DNA of 64,000 nt, taken from the NCBI GenBank assembly GCA_024688885.1, contig JAILDV010000046.1, forward strand, positions 29,141-93,140. The letters are read 5' to 3'. Positions 33,643-41,574 of the stretch are shown in pieces. The notes beneath the pieces were generated by a model that worked only from the letters and a program-made list of their open reading frames with translations, did no database searches and was not told the DNA's origin. The translations under genes were made by a program, and so were the position numbers. Origin of the DNA: Bacteroidaceae bacterium. GTDB taxonomy: Bacteria > Bacteroidota > Bacteroidia > Bacteroidales > Bacteroidaceae. Positions within the stretch are counted from its first letter, which is position 1; each line of letters starts with the position of its first letter.

Positions 33643-34661
33643 TGGTCAAGACAAATTCTTTGAAAGCGTGGTTTCTTGCAGCACGCCCCAAGACACTCAC
33701 AGGAGCCATTGCTCCCGTTCTTGTCGGTGCTGCCTTTGCCTTTGCTTCCTCCAACTCCCAACCCCCAACTTTCAACCCCCAACTCTCAACTTTCAACTTT
33801 CAACTTTCAACTTTCAACTTTCAACTCCTCCTCCTTCTTCTCTGTCTGCTGTTTGCCATCTTCATGCAGATTGATGCCAATTTCATCAACGACTATTTCG
33901 ATTTCAAGAAAGGAACAGACCGTGAAGACCGTCTGGGACCCGAACGTGCCTGTGCACAAGGTTGGATAACGCCGCGTGCCATGCAATGGGGCATAGGAGT
34001 GATGACAGTCCTCTCCTGTCTGGTGGGACTTGCCATCCTGTTCATTCACATGCAGTGGGAGCTGCTCCTTGTGGGCATCTTATGTGTGGTCTTCTGTTTT
34101 CTCTACACCACAAAGCTTTCCTATCTCGGTTGGGGCGATGTGCTTGTGCTCATCTTTTTCGGATTTGTACCCGTGGTGTTTACCCACTATGTCATGACCG
34201 ATGGTGGATGGAATGTTCCTCTGCTCATTGCCAGTCTTGCCATGGGACTTGCCACCGACAACCTCCTGATGGTCAACAACTATCGTGACCGCAATCAAGA
34301 CAGGGTGAGTGGCAAGCGCACCATCATCGTGCACATCATCGAGGCACAAATTCGCAAATATGGTGATGAGGAAGGTCAGAAGAAAGCTAAAAACATTTGT
34401 CTCGACATCTATCTATGGATAGGCATTGCAGCCACGTTTCTCGCCTTCACCGCACTTTTCCTGTTCTCTCCAATCAGCATTCGGCATCCGTTGATGTTCC
34501 TCTACCTCATCCTCCACTTTCGTGCCTTCCAACAGCTCAAGACACTCGATGGGCGTGACCTCAACCAAGTGCTTGGCACCACAGCCCGCAACATCTTCCT
34601 TTTCGGTGTCCTCCTCGCCTTTGGAGTGCTGCTACATAGTGGCTTAGTTCTTTCGGAATAA
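33642..34661 (+). CDS. menA: 1,4-dihydroxy-2-naphthoate polyprenyltransferase with heptamer tract
   Basis: 339 aa. MenA prenylates DHNA in the inner membrane to give demethylmenaquinone. The UbiA-type motifs are present: WFLAARPKTLTGAIAPVLVG at the N-terminus, the first Asp-rich motif NFINDYFDFKKGTDR, and the second in NYRDRNQD (DR..GKRT). At least seven hydrophobic spans follow. Between span 1 and the first Asp-rich motif lies an alien Ser/Thr/Phe/Asn/Gln stretch (33751-33827, about residues 38-62) encoded by tandem 7-base units, which adds repeats such as STFNFQL. The start ATG overlaps the MORN gene stop; a start 21 bases upstream is possible but less likely. Confidence 0.95.
   Translation: MVKTNSLKAWFLAARPKTLTGAIAPVLVGAAFAFASSNSQPPTFNPQLSTFNFQLSTFNFQLLLLLLCLLFAIFMQIDANFINDYFDFKKGTDREDRLGPERACAQGWITPRAMQWGIGVMTVLSCLVGLAILFIHMQWELLLVGILCVVFCFLYTTKLSYLGWGDVLVLIFFGFVPVVFTHYVMTDGGWNVPLLIASLAMGLATDNLLMVNNYRDRNQDRVSGKRTIIVHIIEAQIRKYGDEEGQKKAKNICLDIYLWIGIAATFLAFTALFLFSPISIRHPLMFLYLILHFRAFQQLKTLDGRDLNQVLGTTARNIFLFGVLLAFGVLLHSGLVLSE
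33751..33827. repeat. Heptamer tandem repeat inside menA coding sequence
   Basis: Eleven contiguous 7-base units: degenerate CCAACTC-type units (33751-33785), then five perfect TCAACTT (33786-33820) and a final TCAACTC. Gain or loss of one unit would shift the menA frame. Confidence 0.88.
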
Positions 34662-34748
34662 GATTACTCACCTTTCATTCCTTCATTTCAGCGTAGCGCA
34701 TTTCATTCTTTCATTTTCTCATTTTTTCATTCTTAAAACATACCCTTC

Positions 34749-34932
34749 GAGGATAGCCCTTACACAGACTTGAGAATGCCCCTTAAGCAGAAGTGAGAAT
34801 AGCCCTTAAGCACGAGCGAGTATAGCCTTGACACAGAATCGAGTATGTTAGTGACATCGAGCTGAGTATATTGGTGACGTTTGATGTTGTATACGAGTGA
34901 CATAGAAGTGTGTATATTAGTGACGCTGAAAG
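34749..34932. repeat. Eight-unit 23 bp degenerate tandem array
   Basis: Units begin at 34749, 34772, 34795, 34818, 34841, 34864, 34887 and 34910, each exactly 23 bp. They share GAGTATA at the start and TGACA..GA in the middle; the first three carry CCCTTA, the later ones AGTGAC, so the array shows two sub-types. Confidence 0.9.
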
Positions 34933-35124
34933 GTGTTTGTGAACTACGTGCGCATTCGGGTACTTACACTGTAGATTCCTTTGACATGATGTAGTTGGTG
35001 TTTGACGAGGAAGAGCGCATTACCCATTAGAGTCAACTTGTCATTCACATTATAATACGTGTACGGATATTGCCCAAAGTGAATTGAAAAGGATTACCAA
35101 ACTGGTCATCTTTGTGTCGTCATG

Positions 35125-35155
35125 CAAAGGTACGAAGAATACCCAACTTCTGCAA
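35125..35155 (-). promoter_or_regulatory. Orphan leftward promoter
   Basis: Minus-strand -33 TTG (35153-35155), 20 bp spacer (35133-35152), -7 TACCTTTG (35125-35132), as good as the gene promoters here. No gene lies downstream before menA (opposite strand); transcription would run through the 23 bp array. Confidence 0.6.
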
Positions 35156-35193
35156 CACATGACCAGCAAAAAACTCACACTAACAACCCCAAA

Positions 35194-35260
35194 ATCGACA
35201 TCGTCGACGTCGGTTTGCCGACATCGTCGACATCGATGCACCGACGTCGACGACATCGAT
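35194..35260. repeat. GTCGAC-rich palindromic cluster
   Basis: Left arm 35194-35214 and right arm 35240-35260 are reverse complements at 19 of 21 positions, centred on GTCGACGTCGG; a related CATCGTCGACATCG lies between them. Base content is unlike the AT-rich surroundings. Confidence 0.8.
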
Positions 35261-35457
35261 TCAGAGGTTGTGGAAGAGAGGCAACGCAGGTCTTGAAGGA
35301 GAGGAAACGAAGGAAAGGGAGTTGGAGATGTATCGTGACACCCAGAACATGGAATTTCACTTTGACATCGCCTTTGACGGGCAGATTTATTATAACGAAT
35401 TGGCTACAAGTTATCATTTAGTGCAGCGCACAGTCGATGTTTTTGTGGAAAGTTCTA

Positions 35458-35549
35458 TGAGTGAGATATCATTGGGTGTGTGGGTGAGACACTAACACCT
35501 GTATGGGTGAGATACCTCAACAGTTGTGGGCTAAAAGACGGGGTTCGGC
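35458..35549. repeat. Second 23 bp degenerate array
   Basis: Units begin at 35458, 35481, 35504 and 35527 with TGRGTGAGA-like starts (the fourth is TGGGCTAAA); spacing is exactly 23 bp. Same period as 34749-34932 but different sequence. Confidence 0.65.
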
Positions 35550-35679
35550 AGAATTGTTTAGTACTAAACTCCAATGGACCCCCATGTTTAATATGAAACA
35601 AACTTGGACGAAAATGTGTAAAAGTTCTCATTTATCTGCACGGTGCGCATGGTATTTCACGCTGTCAGCGTAAAATAAT

Positions 35680-35719
35680 ACCGCCTTCCAGCACGATATA
35701 TGATGCGCTGGAAGGCGGT
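35680..35719 (-). terminator. Strong hairpin downstream of ispF
   Basis: ACCGCCTTCCAGC (35680-35692) and GCTGGAAGGCGGT (35707-35719) form a perfect 13 bp stem. Read leftward it is followed by a T-rich run, consistent with an ispF terminator. Confidence 0.65.
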
Positions 35720-35771
35720 AATCGATGTTCTATGAGTTACGAATTTTTTGGGGGGGATAAAGGAAAGGGGA

Positions 35772-36266
35772 CTATTGGTTCTTCTCCAACAATGCTACTG
35801 CGTAGGCACTGATGCCTTCTTCACGACCTGTGAAGCCAAGTTTTTCAGTGGTGGTGGCTTTGATGGAGATGTCATCGAGGTCGATGCCCATCACATTGGC
35901 AAGGGTTTCCTGCATCTGGGGAATGTGGGGGTTGAGTTTGGGACGCTCGGCACAGATGGTGCAGTCGATGTTGCCGATGGAGTATCCTTTGGCTGCTACA
36001 ATGTCCAAGGTTTTGCGGAGCAGAATCTTGGAATCAATGTTCTCGAACTCGTTGCCTTTCTTGGGAGGGAAGTGGTAGCCGATGTCGCGCATGTTGGCAG
36101 CACCGAGGATGGCATCACAAATGGCATGGATGAGCACATCAGCATCGGAGTGACCAAGCAGTCCGAGGGTGTGCTCTATCTTGATGCCACCGAGCCAAAG
36201 GTCGCGACCTTCGGTGAGCTGATGGACATCAAAACCAAATCCGACTCTTATTTTACAGTGTGACAA
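35772..36266 (-). CDS. ispF: 2-C-methyl-D-erythritol 2,4-cyclodiphosphate synthase
   Basis: 164 aa. IspF cyclises CDP-ME-2-phosphate in the MEP isoprenoid pathway and binds zinc. Diagnostic motifs: RVGFGFDVHQL (zinc-binding Asp/His) at the start, LLGHSDADVLIHAICDAILGAA, GYHFPP, and near the end KATTTEKLGFTGREEGI. The acting trimer would be cytoplasmic. It ends the leftward run that also holds dxr, another MEP enzyme, and lies 40 bp after porV. Confidence 0.97.
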   Translation of the reverse strand: MSHCKIRVGFGFDVHQLTEGRDLWLGGIKIEHTLGLLGHSDADVLIHAICDAILGAANMRDIGYHFPPKKGNEFENIDSKILLRKTLDIVAAKGYSIGNIDCTICAERPKLNPHIPQMQETLANVMGIDLDDISIKATTTEKLGFTGREEGISAYAVALLEKNQ

Positions 36267-36306
36267 TGCTTTGTTGTTTACAATTTAACCTATTGGGTAA
36301 ATGGAT

Positions 36307-37530
36307 TTATCTTCTTCTCTTGCCCAACAGTTCACCGATGCCGTCCATGTCGAAGGCAAGGGAGAAGCGGATGGTCTGGTCGAGCGGATTGCTGGGGGCT
36401 GATGAGATGACATAGCCGGCATCGAGCGAGAAGACGTTCATCTTGAAACCTGCACCGACGGTGAAGTATTTGCGGTTTCCCTTGTTGGGGTGCTCGTAGT
36501 GGTAACCACCACGGAGGAAGAACTGGTTGTTGTAGGCGTATTCAAGACCTACGCTCCATTGGATTTCCTGCATCTCTTCCTTGAAGCCGTTGGGGGCATC
36601 GTGGAAGGACTTGAAGATACCGCTGATGGGCGACACGTTGAAATATCCTTCTCCCTCAAGCCATGTGCGGTAACCGCCATAGTCGTTCTCATAATCTTGT
36701 GAGGTGCCGCCTTCTGTATCAACCATGTGCTTCACGTATTGGTCCATCGTGGGACGTGTGGGCACCAACAATTTGTTGGCATCGGCAGCAATGGTGAGGG
36801 TGTTGTATTCATCGAACGGAATGAGCAACGAGGTTCCCAAACGCAGGTTGGTGGGGATGAACTCTGAGGTGTTGCCTTCGTCGTAAGACAATTTGGAACC
36901 GATGTTGGAGATGTTGAGACCCCATCCGAGCTGGCTCTCATGACCGCCAAGGTTGATGTATCCGTTGTGGTAGAGGGCAATGTCTGCCGCGAAAGCGGAG
37001 GCTGGTTTCAGTTCGTCAGAACCTTCGCCCTTGAAGGCAAGGTCGGAGTAGATGAAGCGGAGGGCAACACCTGCCGAGAAGGTTTCGGAAAGCATGCGCG
37101 AGTATGCCACGTCAACAGCCATTTCATAGGGCTTGAATGTGGCTGCATCTTCATCAAGACTTTCGTACACGGTACCCAGTGAGAAGTAGCGGAGTGAACC
37201 TGACAGCGCATCGTATTCGCCCAAACGATAGTAGCCTGTGATGTTGGCAAGGTCGATGTCGTCGGTGATTTTGCGAAGCCACGGGGTGTAGTTGAGTGAA
37301 ACACCCGAACGGCTGATGCAGAACGGATATTTTGCGGGGTTCCAGTATTGTGAGTTCACATCAGGGTCGGTGGCTGCACCCACATCGCCAAGACCACCTG
37401 CACGTGCATCGGGTGCGATGGCGAGCGAGTTGGCACCATGGTAGATGGGGTTGAGTTGGTTCTTCACGTCTTGTGCCTGCACCGAGAGGGCAAGAACAAG
37501 GAGGGTGAGTATGGATAGTGTTTTCTTCAT
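36307..37530 (-). CDS. porV: Type IX secretion system outer membrane protein PorV
   Basis: 407 aa. Signal peptide MKKTLSILTLLVLALSVQAQ, then the PorV opening NPIYHGANSLAIAPDARAGGLGDVGAATDPDVNSQYWNP-like block (given here in part: APDARAGGLGDVG, NSQYWNPA) and a FadL-like barrel of about 14 strands. PorV (LptO) shuttles T9SS cargo to the sortase PorU at the cell surface. It lies 100 bp downstream of porU, the usual partner. Confidence 0.93.
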   Translation of the reverse strand: MKKTLSILTLLVLALSVQAQDVKNQLNPIYHGANSLAIAPDARAGGLGDVGAATDPDVNSQYWNPAKYPFCISRSGVSLNYTPWLRKITDDIDLANITGYYRLGEYDALSGSLRYFSLGTVYESLDEDAATFKPYEMAVDVAYSRMLSETFSAGVALRFIYSDLAFKGEGSDELKPASAFAADIALYHNGYINLGGHESQLGWGLNISNIGSKLSYDEGNTSEFIPTNLRLGTSLLIPFDEYNTLTIAADANKLLVPTRPTMDQYVKHMVDTEGGTSQDYENDYGGYRTWLEGEGYFNVSPISGIFKSFHDAPNGFKEEMQEIQWSVGLEYAYNNQFFLRGGYHYEHPNKGNRKYFTVGAGFKMNVFSLDAGYVISSAPSNPLDQTIRFSLAFDMDGIGELLGKRRR

Positions 37531-37630
37531 CTTATTTTTGAGTTTTTATGGGGATGCCTCATCATGCGGATTGTCTCGATGATTCGGGGAAATCCGGGCA
37601 ACCTCTAATAGAAACGAGAGAAGGGGGTGT

Positions 37631-40600
37631 TTATTGTGTGCTGATGAACTTTTCTGATGAGGAAGTGATGTCGCCTTTGGGTGAGGTAAGGCGTGTGCGA
37701 CGCACATAGATGCCTGGCGGCAGGGTGGGCTTGTGCTCACTGCTGCTATGGACTTTGCGCCCCGTCATGTCGAAGATGTCATAGACTTCGATGAGACCTG
37801 TGACAACCTCGAAGGAATAGGCTTGCTCTCCCATGTTGTTGAAGGTGTCGAAGGCACGGACAACGAGGGTGTGCTTGCCTGCTGCCAGTGTGGGCAGTGT
37901 GTAAGTGACTGTGCCGGAACGGTAATCGCCGACTGCTTGTGTGTAATAGTTGTTGAGTGTATAGGTGGTTGCCTCGTTGTTGTCGATGATGGCAACGATG
38001 TCATGTCCAAGTCCGTTTCCTGTGGTGTTGATGCCGCTCTGGTCACTGAGTTCAATGCGGATGGTCGGTGTTTCGTTGGTGTAGCTGATTTCCTTGACAT
38101 TGCGTCCGTTGGAGAAAGCTGCGATGGTGGGACCAACGGTGTCGGTCTGTTCCTCCACGGCTGTGCCGCCAATGAGGAAGTCCTCAAAGGTGCCGTTTGC
38201 CTCCATGTCTTTCTTGGTGTTGATGGCATAGAGGTTGATGAGTCCCGGCAAATCGGAATAGTTGATGTCGAGCGGAACGGGGAACGTGAACTTGAAGGTG
38301 CCCGCTTTCACAGAGTCGGTGCCTGAATAGAGCACACGTGTGCGGTCATCATATTCGTAAGGTTCGATGTCGATGCCAGCATTGAGATTGCAGACGATGT
38401 GCTGCTTGCTGTCATAGATGATGGCGGAAACGGTGCCCTCAAAGTCGGATGTCTTCTCTCCCTTGCTGTTGGCGATGTGTCCTTCGACGGTGATGGTCTT
38501 GCCTGCCGAGATGGTGGGAGGATTGGCTGTGTCGATGCTCTTTCCGTTGAACTTGTCAATCTTCACCTTGTAGGTGGGCGTGATGAGTCTGATGGCAGGG
38601 TCGCCTAACAGCACGAAGTGGGCTTTGTTGATGGAGTCCATTCTTGAGAAGTATCCACTTCCCTTCGACTCGATGATGTCTGCTTTTGCCTGTGCAAGCG
38701 CCTCACCGATGGTGAAGGGTTCACCATTGTTCTTGGTGTCGAGCACGTGCGACATGAAGTTGCGGTTGATGACTCGGTTGGGTGATGAATAGACTGTGCG
38801 AGCCGTTCCGATGAATGCCACCGCTGCTCCCTGTTTGTTGAGAATGGCTTCGGTGCCTATGTTCTCGGTGTTCATGTCGAAAGGTGTCACGTCGCAAGCG
38901 GCAGTAACCCAGATGGGAATACGTGGTGATGTCCAGTTCTGGAAATCGGATGTCATGAGCAGCTTTTCGTGGGAGAGGGTATAGGCAGCGCCATGACCTG
39001 TATAGTTCATGATGAGCGCACCTTCCTGCATGACTTTGTTGATGTCGGCATAGACTTCGGGATAGTCGTTGCCTGTCGCTGTCTGCTTCATGGCGTAGCT
39101 GTCCCAATAGATGCGCTGATAGTGATAGTCGGGGAATTTCTGCTGGGTGTTGGTCAGCACGTTCTCTGCATCTTCCATGTGGATGTTGGTCTTGTCATCA
39201 TCAGCCATCATGCAGATGGTGTTTTTCCATGCGCCTGCATAGACATTGAACATGTAGTTGATGAGTTTGTCCACCACGTTCTTGGCATCCACCTCGGTGG
39301 AGACGGGCAGACGTCCTACACCGCAATCGGGCAGTTCCTTGAGGGGGGAAACACCTTTGCCGTCGGCAAGCAGCGTGAAATATTCTTCAGCCACATAGGA
39401 GGTGGTGTGTGACCATGAGTTTTCGGACTCATAAGCAAGCAGGTAGTCGTCCTGCGACTTGGAGGTGAGCCCGTTGGTGACCAATCTGTTGTCCCACATG
39501 CAGTTGCCGAACAAAAGGATGTTGAGGCTTCCTTTTTGGGTGCCTCTGAGTGGGGAAGATGTGTATTGCTTGTCATAGAGCATCTTCATCAGACGTCGGT
39601 AGGCAGTAGCATCGGGGGTGCCTGACGAGAACTCGTTATAGACCTGATGGGCTTCGACTACAGCGCATTTGATGCCATCAATCTGGGTGTGGGCGGCAGC
39701 GAGGCGTTGAGCCTGTTCCGTCAGTTTGCCGTTGGATGGCACGATGATGAGCAGGTTGATGCCGTCGAGGGCATGGAGGTCTTGGTGAATCACATTCCCG
39801 ACAGTTTCAGGGGTGGGGAAGGATGCACTGGTGTTCACTGCCACATATCTATTGGTGAATTTGGCACCAGGGAATGCTGCCTTGTAGGTGGCACCTGAGA
39901 GTGTGCCGGACAGTTCATGTGTTGATGTCGGAATGGTGATGTCCCAGATGCTGGTGGCAGCACTGGCTCCCTGCAACTCAAAGCCGCTGACGTCATTGTT
40001 GTTGGGACTGAACACGACGAAGTTCTTTCCGGGCATTGCGAGTTGTGCTTCAGCGGTGGCGCGGAGATAGTCAAGATGTCCCGAGACGCCTGATGTACGC
40101 GTGTGTTTCAGTTTGACACTGAGCGAGGTGGCTGTCTGGTCGTAGAGGATGAAAGATTTGTTGCTTACCTGTGCGTCGGAATACTCGGGCAGGCTGGAGA
40201 AGGCGAATGTGCCCAACGTGTTATCACCCACCATCACGTTGAGGGTGGAGGCGCTGTTTCCTGCTGCAGCAAACTGCACGTCAAGGGTCACGTCGCCTCT
40301 TGTGGTGTTGTCGAAAGTCAGTTGGTAGGACTTCTGCGGATTGGTGGAATAGTCGTGTGCCTCAAAGAAGGTGCGTCCTGCATTGATGAAAGAGAAGGCG
40401 TCCTCTTCATGGAGCGCATGCGCATAGTAAGTTTTCTGTATGTTGGCAGAAGTGGTCTGCGCATCAGTCTTGCTGAATGCGGCAGGTGTTCCTGTCGTTT
40501 CTGTCAGGAAGTAGTAAATGTGTTGGGAATAAGTGTTGTTTCTGTGTGTGTAGGTGCTTGTCTCGTTGGGACGTGTCCATTGTGTGGTGCCACATGAGTA

Positions 40601-40906
40601 GAAGAGCACAGTGCCGTCAGCCTTGCGATAGAGCGGAATTTCCGTGAGGTCATCGTCGAGCTTCTCAATGTTCGCTTCTGGCAAGAAGGGCATGTTGTAA
40701 CCATAGAGACACACCTTGGCGGGATTGCTGAATCCCATGCTTTTGAGGTTGGCGCTGGTGAGTTGGTACACCCCTTCATCTGCCACACGAATCTTCACCC
40801 ACTTACCTGTGGCAAGTTTGGAATGTGCCGCATAACGAGATTGAGCATTGACGGTGATTGCCAATGCCATCAAGAGGAATAGGGTATATAGCTTTCGTGT
40901 CATCAT
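37631..40906 (-). CDS. porU: Type IX secretion system sortase PorU
   Basis: 1091 aa. Signal peptide ends near VNAQ. The gingipain-type C25 peptidase domain carries the catalytic pair: His 638 in NYTGHGAAY and Cys 671 in VTAACDVTPF. Flanking Ig-like and barrel-like modules precede it, and the C-terminus (YDIFDMTGRKV ... LPPGIYVRR) resembles a T9SS C-terminal domain. PorU removes C-terminal signals from secreted cargo and attaches it to surface lipopolysaccharide. It is paired with porV downstream. No cargo protein with an obvious CTD lies in the window. Confidence 0.95.
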   Translation of the reverse strand: MMTRKLYTLFLLMALAITVNAQSRYAAHSKLATGKWVKIRVADEGVYQLTSANLKSMGFSNPAKVCLYGYNMPFLPEANIEKLDDDLTEIPLYRKADGTVLFYSCGTTQWTRPNETSTYTHRNNTYSQHIYYFLTETTGTPAAFSKTDAQTTSANIQKTYYAHALHEEDAFSFINAGRTFFEAHDYSTNPQKSYQLTFDNTTRGDVTLDVQFAAAGNSASTLNVMVGDNTLGTFAFSSLPEYSDAQVSNKSFILYDQTATSLSVKLKHTRTSGVSGHLDYLRATAEAQLAMPGKNFVVFSPNNNDVSGFELQGASAATSIWDITIPTSTHELSGTLSGATYKAAFPGAKFTNRYVAVNTSASFPTPETVGNVIHQDLHALDGINLLIIVPSNGKLTEQAQRLAAAHTQIDGIKCAVVEAHQVYNEFSSGTPDATAYRRLMKMLYDKQYTSSPLRGTQKGSLNILLFGNCMWDNRLVTNGLTSKSQDDYLLAYESENSWSHTTSYVAEEYFTLLADGKGVSPLKELPDCGVGRLPVSTEVDAKNVVDKLINYMFNVYAGAWKNTICMMADDDKTNIHMEDAENVLTNTQQKFPDYHYQRIYWDSYAMKQTATGNDYPEVYADINKVMQEGALIMNYTGHGAAYTLSHEKLLMTSDFQNWTSPRIPIWVTAACDVTPFDMNTENIGTEAILNKQGAAVAFIGTARTVYSSPNRVINRNFMSHVLDTKNNGEPFTIGEALAQAKADIIESKGSGYFSRMDSINKAHFVLLGDPAIRLITPTYKVKIDKFNGKSIDTANPPTISAGKTITVEGHIANSKGEKTSDFEGTVSAIIYDSKQHIVCNLNAGIDIEPYEYDDRTRVLYSGTDSVKAGTFKFTFPVPLDINYSDLPGLINLYAINTKKDMEANGTFEDFLIGGTAVEEQTDTVGPTIAAFSNGRNVKEISYTNETPTIRIELSDQSGINTTGNGLGHDIVAIIDNNEATTYTLNNYYTQAVGDYRSGTVTYTLPTLAAGKHTLVVRAFDTFNNMGEQAYSFEVVTGLIEVYDIFDMTGRKVHSSSEHKPTLPPGIYVRRTRLTSPKGDITSSSEKFISTQ

Positions 40907-40938
40907 TTCATCTTTTGTCTCACCTCACACTTCTCGCC

Positions 40939-41571
40939 TCACTTGACTTTCAGATTGAGTAGTTTTTTTTCACCGATGTAGGCTTCTATTATGTCACCTT
41001 CCTTGACAGGACCGACACCAACAGGTGTGCCTGTGAAGATGAGGTCGCCCGTCTTGAGCGTGAAGAACTTGGAGGCATAGGCGATGATGTGGTCGATGGT
41101 GTGAATCATGTCTGCCGTGTGCCCTGTCTGCTTGCGTTCACCATTCAAATCCATGTGGAAATGGATGTCCTGCACGTCGCATCCCAGTTCTTCCTTCGTG
41201 ATGAACTTGCCCAAAGTGGCACTGCCGTCAAACCCCTTGCAACATTCCCAAGGCATGCCTTTATCCCGCAATTCCTTCTGGAGGTCACGTGCCGTGAAGT
41301 CGATGCCGACGGTCAGTTCGTTGTAGTAGCGATGGGCAAAGCGTTCGCTGATGTCCTTGCCTACATGGGCTATCTTCACCACAATCTCGGTCTCATAGTC
41401 GAAACGGGCTGCAAAGTCTGGCACAAAGAATGGCTTGCCTGGCTGGATGATGCTCGAATCGAACTTGGAGAACAAGACCGGCTCTGTGTGTAATAACGAA
41501 TTTTGTTCCTCTTTAGTATGTAATTCGTTGATATGTTCGGCATAATTCATGCCGACAGCAAGTATCTTCAT
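40939..41571 (-). CDS. Fumarylacetoacetate hydrolase family protein
   Basis: 210 aa. FAH-fold hydrolase/isomerase/decarboxylase core: TEPVLFSKFDSSIIQPGKPF, DYETEIVVKIAHVG with metal-binding Glu, VGIDFTARDLQ, and the ending LIFTGTPVGVGPVKEGD. Family members cleave or decarboxylate oxo-acids, including acylpyruvates; substrate here is uncertain. Length fits the short cytoplasmic members. It is 33 bp after rseP in the same run, with no clear functional tie to neighbours. Confidence 0.9.
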   Translation of the reverse strand: MKILAVGMNYAEHINELHTKEEQNSLLHTEPVLFSKFDSSIIQPGKPFFVPDFAARFDYETEIVVKIAHVGKDISERFAHRYYNELTVGIDFTARDLQKELRDKGMPWECCKGFDGSATLGKFITKEELGCDVQDIHFHMDLNGERKQTGHTADMIHTIDHIIAYASKFFTLKTGDLIFTGTPVGVGPVKEGDIIEAYIGEKKLLNLKVK

Positions 41572-41574
41572 CCT

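Larger units (their letters stand above)
34662..35771. other. 1.1 kb region without genes but rich in structured repeats
   Basis: Between convergent menA and ispF. It contains a CATTCTTT-type short-repeat tract (about 34674-34735), an eight-unit 23 bp array (34749-34932), a leftward promoter with no gene (35125-35155), a GTCGAC-rich palindrome (35194-35260), a second 23 bp array (35458-35549) and a strong hairpin (35680-35719). The few short frames lack coding character. A partial similarity to decayed sequence cannot be excluded. Confidence 0.8.

Noticed and set aside
34749..34932. CRISPR array or tRNA cluster at 34.7 kb
   Set aside because: Contiguous 23 bp units without spacers; no tRNA arms found.
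35268..35495. Short rightward frame in the 34.7-35.7 kb gene-free region
   Set aside because: It crosses a 23 bp array, has no recognisable motif and no promoter in phase; the region is better explained as repeats.
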